The position numbers and the translations under genes are program-made. A stretch of DNA of 64,000 nt from NCEH01 sp040049195 (GTDB lineage: Bacteria; Pseudomonadota; Alphaproteobacteria; Rhizobiales; Xanthobacteraceae). This document shows positions 61,141-64,000 of this stretch, piece after piece; positions within the stretch are counted from its first letter, which is position 1; every line of letters starts with the position of its first letter. The DNA lies in assembly GCF_040049195.1 (NCBI RefSeq), contig NZ_JBDZDL010000012.1, one strand, 5' to 3'. The notes beneath the pieces were generated by a model. That model searched no databases. It was not told the DNA's origin and saw only the letters and a program-made list of their open reading frames with translations.

Positions 61141-62835
61141 TCAACGCAAGTAGGCTTCGGTGACGTAGCGCCGCATCATCCGATGGGAATTGAAGGACGG
61201 GCCGATCTTGCTGATTGCCTGCTTCATCATCCAGATCCAGCGTCCCCGATCACCGTCGTAAAGCGGAAGCACCACGTCCCTGAGCTTGTCGTACAGAGCG
61301 CCCGCGTCATTCGCGTCGGCGCCATTGCTGGGGATCGACCAGCCCGTCACGCCGTCGACGCAGCCCTCGATCCACCAGCCATCAAGGACACTGAGATTGA
61401 GCACGCCGTTGAGCGCGGCCTTCATCCCGCTGGTGCCGGAGGCCTCGAGCGGCGGCAGCGGGGTGTTCAGCCAGACGTCGCAGCCGGCCACCAGCGCCGC
61501 GGCGATGTCGAGATTGTAGCCCGGTACAAATACCGCCGGAACCACACTGTCGAGTGCGTCGATATGCGCGCCGAGCGCGCGAATCGCCTCCTGCCCGCCG
61601 CCGTCGCTTGGATGCGCGAGGCCGGCCAGCACAATCTGAAATGGACGGTCTTTCGCTATCGCGCGCAGCCGGTCCAGGTTGGAGAAAATCAACTCGGGGC
61701 GCTTGTAGGCGGTCATGCGCCGCGCATAGCCGATCAGCGGCAGATCGGGATGCAGCTGTTTGCCCCTCGCCTGGGCGATGCGCGCCAAAAGATCACGCTT
61801 GGCGTTTTCGTGCGCCGACCACAGCGCGTCGTCGTCGATCTGATCGGCGAAGGCGAGAACCTCCGGCTCATGCGCCCAGTTCGAGAATTGCTGCTCGAAG
61901 AGCGTGGCGATGGCGCGGTGCGTCCATCGATGAACATGGACGCCGTTGGTGATCGAGGCGATCTGATAGCCTGGAAAGAGTTTGCGCGTGGTTTCCGCGT
62001 GTCGGCGTGCGACGCCGTTGACATAGCCGCTCAGGTTCAGCGCCAGCCGCGTCATGTTAAGCTGATCGGGGCCGGCCAGATGCGTCAGGACATCGCGTTC
62101 GATGTAGTCGCCGAGCACGCGCTGAACGAGATCGTAGTCGAATTTGTCGAACCCCGCCTCCACGGGCGTGTGCGTCGTGAACACACACCGTTCGCGAACC
62201 GCCGCGATGTCGTAGCCGCGCACCGGGTCCGACGCCTGATCGCCGTCTGGCCGCTGGGTCTCCCGCAGCAAGGGCAACGTCAGCAGCGCGGCGTGACCTT
62301 CGTTGAGATGATACTTCTCGATGCGGAAGCCGAGCGCGCGCAACACGCTCTGGCCGCCAATGCCGAGCACGATCTCCTGCTTCAGCCGATAGGCCTGATC
62401 GCCGCCATAGAGCGTATCGGTGATGCAGCGATCCTCGACGGCGTTCTGCTCGAGATCGGTGTCGAGCAGCACGACCGGAACGACATGTCCCAGCGGGCAT
62501 TCCAGCCCATAGAGCCAGGGGCGCACCCATACGGCGCGCCCCCCGATCGACACCGCCACCATCTGCGGCAAGGCTGTCGCGAAATCCTGCGGCGCCCACG
62601 GGTCGGGCTGGCTGATCTGCCCATGACGGTCATCGATCGCTTGCCGCACATAACCCTGCCGGCTCACGAGCGTGACGAATACGATCGGCAGATCGAGATC
62701 GGCGGCCGAGCGCGCCGAGTCCCCGGCGAGCACGCCCAGGCCGCCGCTGTAGGTATGCATCTCGGCGCGAAGCGCGATCTCCATCGAGAAATAGGCAAAC
62801 CGCGTCCGCCGGATAGACCGATCGAGAAAATCCAA
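61141..62835 (-). CDS. glgP: Glycogen/alpha-glucan phosphorylase, short form
   Basis: This 564-residue PLP enzyme cleaves alpha-1,4-glucan with phosphate to glucose 1-phosphate. Motifs are FSMEIALRAEMHTYSGGLGVLAGD near the N-terminus, FHLNEGHAA-like KYHLNEGHAAL, VFTTHTPVEAGFDKF, and the PLP-lysine region EASGTSGMKAALNG. At about 560 residues it belongs to the short alpha-glucan phosphorylases rather than the 800-residue GlgP of E. coli. The start is TTG 62835 with GGGAG upstream. It gives hexose phosphate without using ATP, useful under energy limitation. Confidence 0.92.
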   Translation of the reverse strand: MDFLDRSIRRTRFAYFSMEIALRAEMHTYSGGLGVLAGDSARSAADLDLPIVFVTLVSRQGYVRQAIDDRHGQISQPDPWAPQDFATALPQMVAVSIGGRAVWVRPWLYGLECPLGHVVPVVLLDTDLEQNAVEDRCITDTLYGGDQAYRLKQEIVLGIGGQSVLRALGFRIEKYHLNEGHAALLTLPLLRETQRPDGDQASDPVRGYDIAAVRERCVFTTHTPVEAGFDKFDYDLVQRVLGDYIERDVLTHLAGPDQLNMTRLALNLSGYVNGVARRHAETTRKLFPGYQIASITNGVHVHRWTHRAIATLFEQQFSNWAHEPEVLAFADQIDDDALWSAHENAKRDLLARIAQARGKQLHPDLPLIGYARRMTAYKRPELIFSNLDRLRAIAKDRPFQIVLAGLAHPSDGGGQEAIRALGAHIDALDSVVPAVFVPGYNLDIAAALVAGCDVWLNTPLPPLEASGTSGMKAALNGVLNLSVLDGWWIEGCVDGVTGWSIPSNGADANDAGALYDKLRDVVLPLYDGDRGRWIWMMKQAISKIGPSFNSHRMMRRYVTEAYLR

Positions 62836-62892
62836 GAATGCTCTCCCGGCGTGAGGCCAGCGCTCGTCGATGCCGCTCGCGCGGCCGCCCGA

Positions 62893-63099
62893 TTATTTCT
62901 TCTTCTTCTTGGCAATTGCTGCAGCCTCACCCGTCGCTTCTGGCTCGGCGCTCTCCCCCGCGATCTCCGTTTCGGCGCGTAGCCAATGCTCTACGTCGTG
63001 GCCCTCCGGGCAGCCCTCGTGTACCCAGATCTCATACGCCCGCAGCTCGATTCTCGGACGAAGGACAGTCTGCTCCGGGGTGGCCTGCGCTTCTGACAT
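62893..63099 (-). CDS. DUF2934 small protein
   Basis: This 68-residue product has the DUF2934 motif RAYEIWVHEGCPEGHDVEHWLRAE and a Lys-rich end (KKKKK). AAGGAG lies before ATG 63099. The function is unknown; such proteins recur in rhizobial stress loci and near glycogen genes. It leads the glgP operon, with an FNR-type box 72 nt upstream. Confidence 0.8.
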   Translation of the reverse strand: MSEAQATPEQTVLRPRIELRAYEIWVHEGCPEGHDVEHWLRAETEIAGESAEPEATGEAAAIAKKKKK

Positions 63100-63171
63100 G
63101 ATCTTGCTCCTTCATCGATGTCGGACTGTGTTAGGCGCCCGGCAGCTTCCGCTCGCGACACGCCGACATCG

Positions 63172-63185
63172 TTGATGGATGTTAA
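63172..63185 (-). promoter_or_regulatory. FNR/FixK-type box before the DUF2934-glgP operon
   Basis: TTGATGGATGTTAA followed by AGATC, 72 nt upstream of ATG 63099 (minus). It is the last box of the series. Confidence 0.5.
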
Positions 63186-63209
63186 AGATCGCTGCTAGCA
63201 CTACTTCTT

Positions 63210-63662
63210 TCAGTAGCGCGCGAAGACCTGTCGCCCCCGCGGACCAAACAGCACGACTTCATAGCGTTCCGCTTGACCGGCGATCTCCATGCCCGGAGAT
63301 CCCGCGGGCATGCCGGCCACGGCAAGGCCCGTAGCCGCCGGCCTTTCGGCCAGGATGCGGAGGATGTCCTTCGCCGGCACATGGCCTTCGATCACATAGC
63401 CTGACAGCGTCGCCGTGTGACACGATTGCAGATCGGCCGGCACGCCAAGCCGGTCCTTCAGAGGCGCAAGATCGTCCAGGAGCTTGTCCTCCACCGAAAA
63501 GCCTGCCTGACGCAGATGGGCGATCCAGGCCGAGCAGCAGCCGCAGCTCGGCGAGCGCGTCACCTCGATCGGCGTACCGGCGGCCGAGACGCTGGTGATG
63601 CCGATGAGTGAAGCACCGAGCCCACCGGCAAGGCCGATGAATTTCCTGCGGCTGAAAGTCAC
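63210..63662 (-). CDS. DUF411 metal-binding protein with Tat-like signal
   Basis: This is 150 residues from GTG 63662 (AGGGAG upstream). The signal has SRRKFIGLAGG, then the DUF411 core SPSCGCCSAWIAHLRQAGF, DRLGVPADLQSCHTATLSGYVIEGHVPAKDI, AVAGMPAGSPGME and YEVVLFG. DUF411 proteins (CopG-like) accompany copper-resistance genes and bind copper in the periplasm. It lies 38 nt downstream of the cueR-type regulator on the same strand. Confidence 0.87.
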   Translation of the reverse strand: MTFSRRKFIGLAGGLGASLIGITSVSAAGTPIEVTRSPSCGCCSAWIAHLRQAGFSVEDKLLDDLAPLKDRLGVPADLQSCHTATLSGYVIEGHVPAKDILRILAERPAATGLAVAGMPAGSPGMEIAGQAERYEVVLFGPRGRQVFARY

Positions 63663-63700
63663 GATTGTCTCCCTTGATGCGAAAGTACGGTGCTGCGCGA

Positions 63701-64000
63701 TCATGGCGCGCTATCGATGGCGCCGCGCGAGCGTCGCGGCTTGCCCGCCTCGCCCTGTTCCAGATCGGCGAGGATCGGGCAGTCGGGACGATTGTCTCCC
63801 GAGCAGCAGGACGCCAGATCCTCCAGCGTCGCCGCCATCTCTTCCATCTCCTGGATGCGCCTGCGCAGGTCGGCGATGCGCGCCAGCGCAATCCGCTTCA
63901 CATCCGCGCTTTGCCGGCTGCGGTCCCGCCAGAGCTGCAGAAGCTCCTCGATCTCCGCCATCGAGAAGCCGAGATCGCGCGACCGCCGCACGAAACGCAG
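63701..64000 (-). CDS. cueR: CueR-type MerR-family copper regulator, C-terminal part (truncated by window end)
   Basis: This is 99 residues of open frame entering from the right edge. It shows FVRRSRDLGFSMAEIEELLQLW, then the dimerisation helix and the metal loop CCSGDNRPDCPILADL. In CueR the Cu(I) ligands are two Cys separated by seven residues in C-x7-C; here CSGDNRPDC fits exactly. The DNA-binding N-terminus lies outside the window. It probably activates the DUF411 gene and other copper genes beyond the edge. Confidence 0.88.
   Translation of the reverse strand: MRFVRRSRDLGFSMAEIEELLQLWRDRSRQSADVKRIALARIADLRRRIQEMEEMAATLEDLASCCSGDNRPDCPILADLEQGEAGKPRRSRGAIDSAP

Noticed and set aside
61183..62982. 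599-codon open frame on the plus strand
   Set aside because: It is antisense to glgP, which has clear phosphorylase motifs; the frame has no recognisable domain and arises from GC-rich codon bias.
1..64000. CRISPR arrays, insertion sequences, tRNA or rRNA genes, integrase and att sites
   Set aside because: I looked for regular spaced repeats, transposase motifs, tRNA-like cloverleaf ends and integrase motifs and found none. Direct repeats flanking the island were not seen either, but a computed self-alignment would be needed to exclude them.

Overview
The window is high-GC DNA from an alphaproteobacterium, most likely Hyphomicrobiales (rhizobial or methylotroph relatives). The support is indirect: the type IV secretion genes are arranged as in rhizobial plasmids, there is an NrsF (DUF1109) anti-sigma protein, and codon use is GC-rich. 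It reads as accessory DNA (plasmid, ICE or genomic island). I saw no rRNA, tRNA, CRISPR array or insertion sequence.

Positions 1-19,900 form a quorum-sensing-flanked conjugation module. After a partial cupredoxin and a CusF-like copper protein comes a LuxR-type regulator (641). A minus-strand operon (14,385 to 1,440) then carries virB1-virB6, virB8-virB11 and virD4, with a VirB7-like lipoprotein and two extra small exported proteins. A plus-strand operon (14,483-18,905) encodes exported accessory proteins, an SSB, two staphylococcal-nuclease-like proteins and a lysozyme-like protein. A LuxI-type acyl-homoserine-lactone synthase (19,813-19,190) closes the module. No relaxase is in the window. 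A 17-bp inverted repeat occurs twice, at the virB1 divergent promoter and near 17,100.

Positions 20,000-63,200 form a metabolic and stress island whose transcription units are nearly all preceded by one palindrome of the FNR/FixK type (TTGATCNNGATTAA and variants; 13 good and 2 weak copies). Behind these boxes lie a CorE-like copper sigma factor, PPK2, Cys/His-rich peptides, a CRP/FNR regulator, a NifX-like protein, DUF2933 and isoprenylcysteine-methyltransferase-like membrane proteins, a cyclopropane fatty acid synthase, a DUF305 copper-type protein, carbamate kinase, a CopB-type P-ATPase, a DUF3141 hydrolase, an MFS transporter, FtsH with an HlyD/RbbA/ABC-2 exporter, a PRPP synthetase / phosphoketolase / beta-CASP RNase / AMP phosphorylase operon, a multicopper oxidase, an archaeal-type GAPDH with an ABC1 kinase, and a glycogen phosphorylase / CBS / 2-hydroxyacid dehydrogenase operon.

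Taken together the island looks like a low-oxygen survival kit. It has ATP-yielding steps that do not need respiration (acetyl phosphate, carbamoyl phosphate, polyphosphate, glycogen), an NAD+-regenerating dehydrogenase, membrane remodelling, proteolysis and copper defence. One hypothesis is that the central operon feeds RNA-derived nucleoside monophosphates into the phosphoketolase route. The window ends with DUF411 and a partial CueR, so copper genes sit at both edges.
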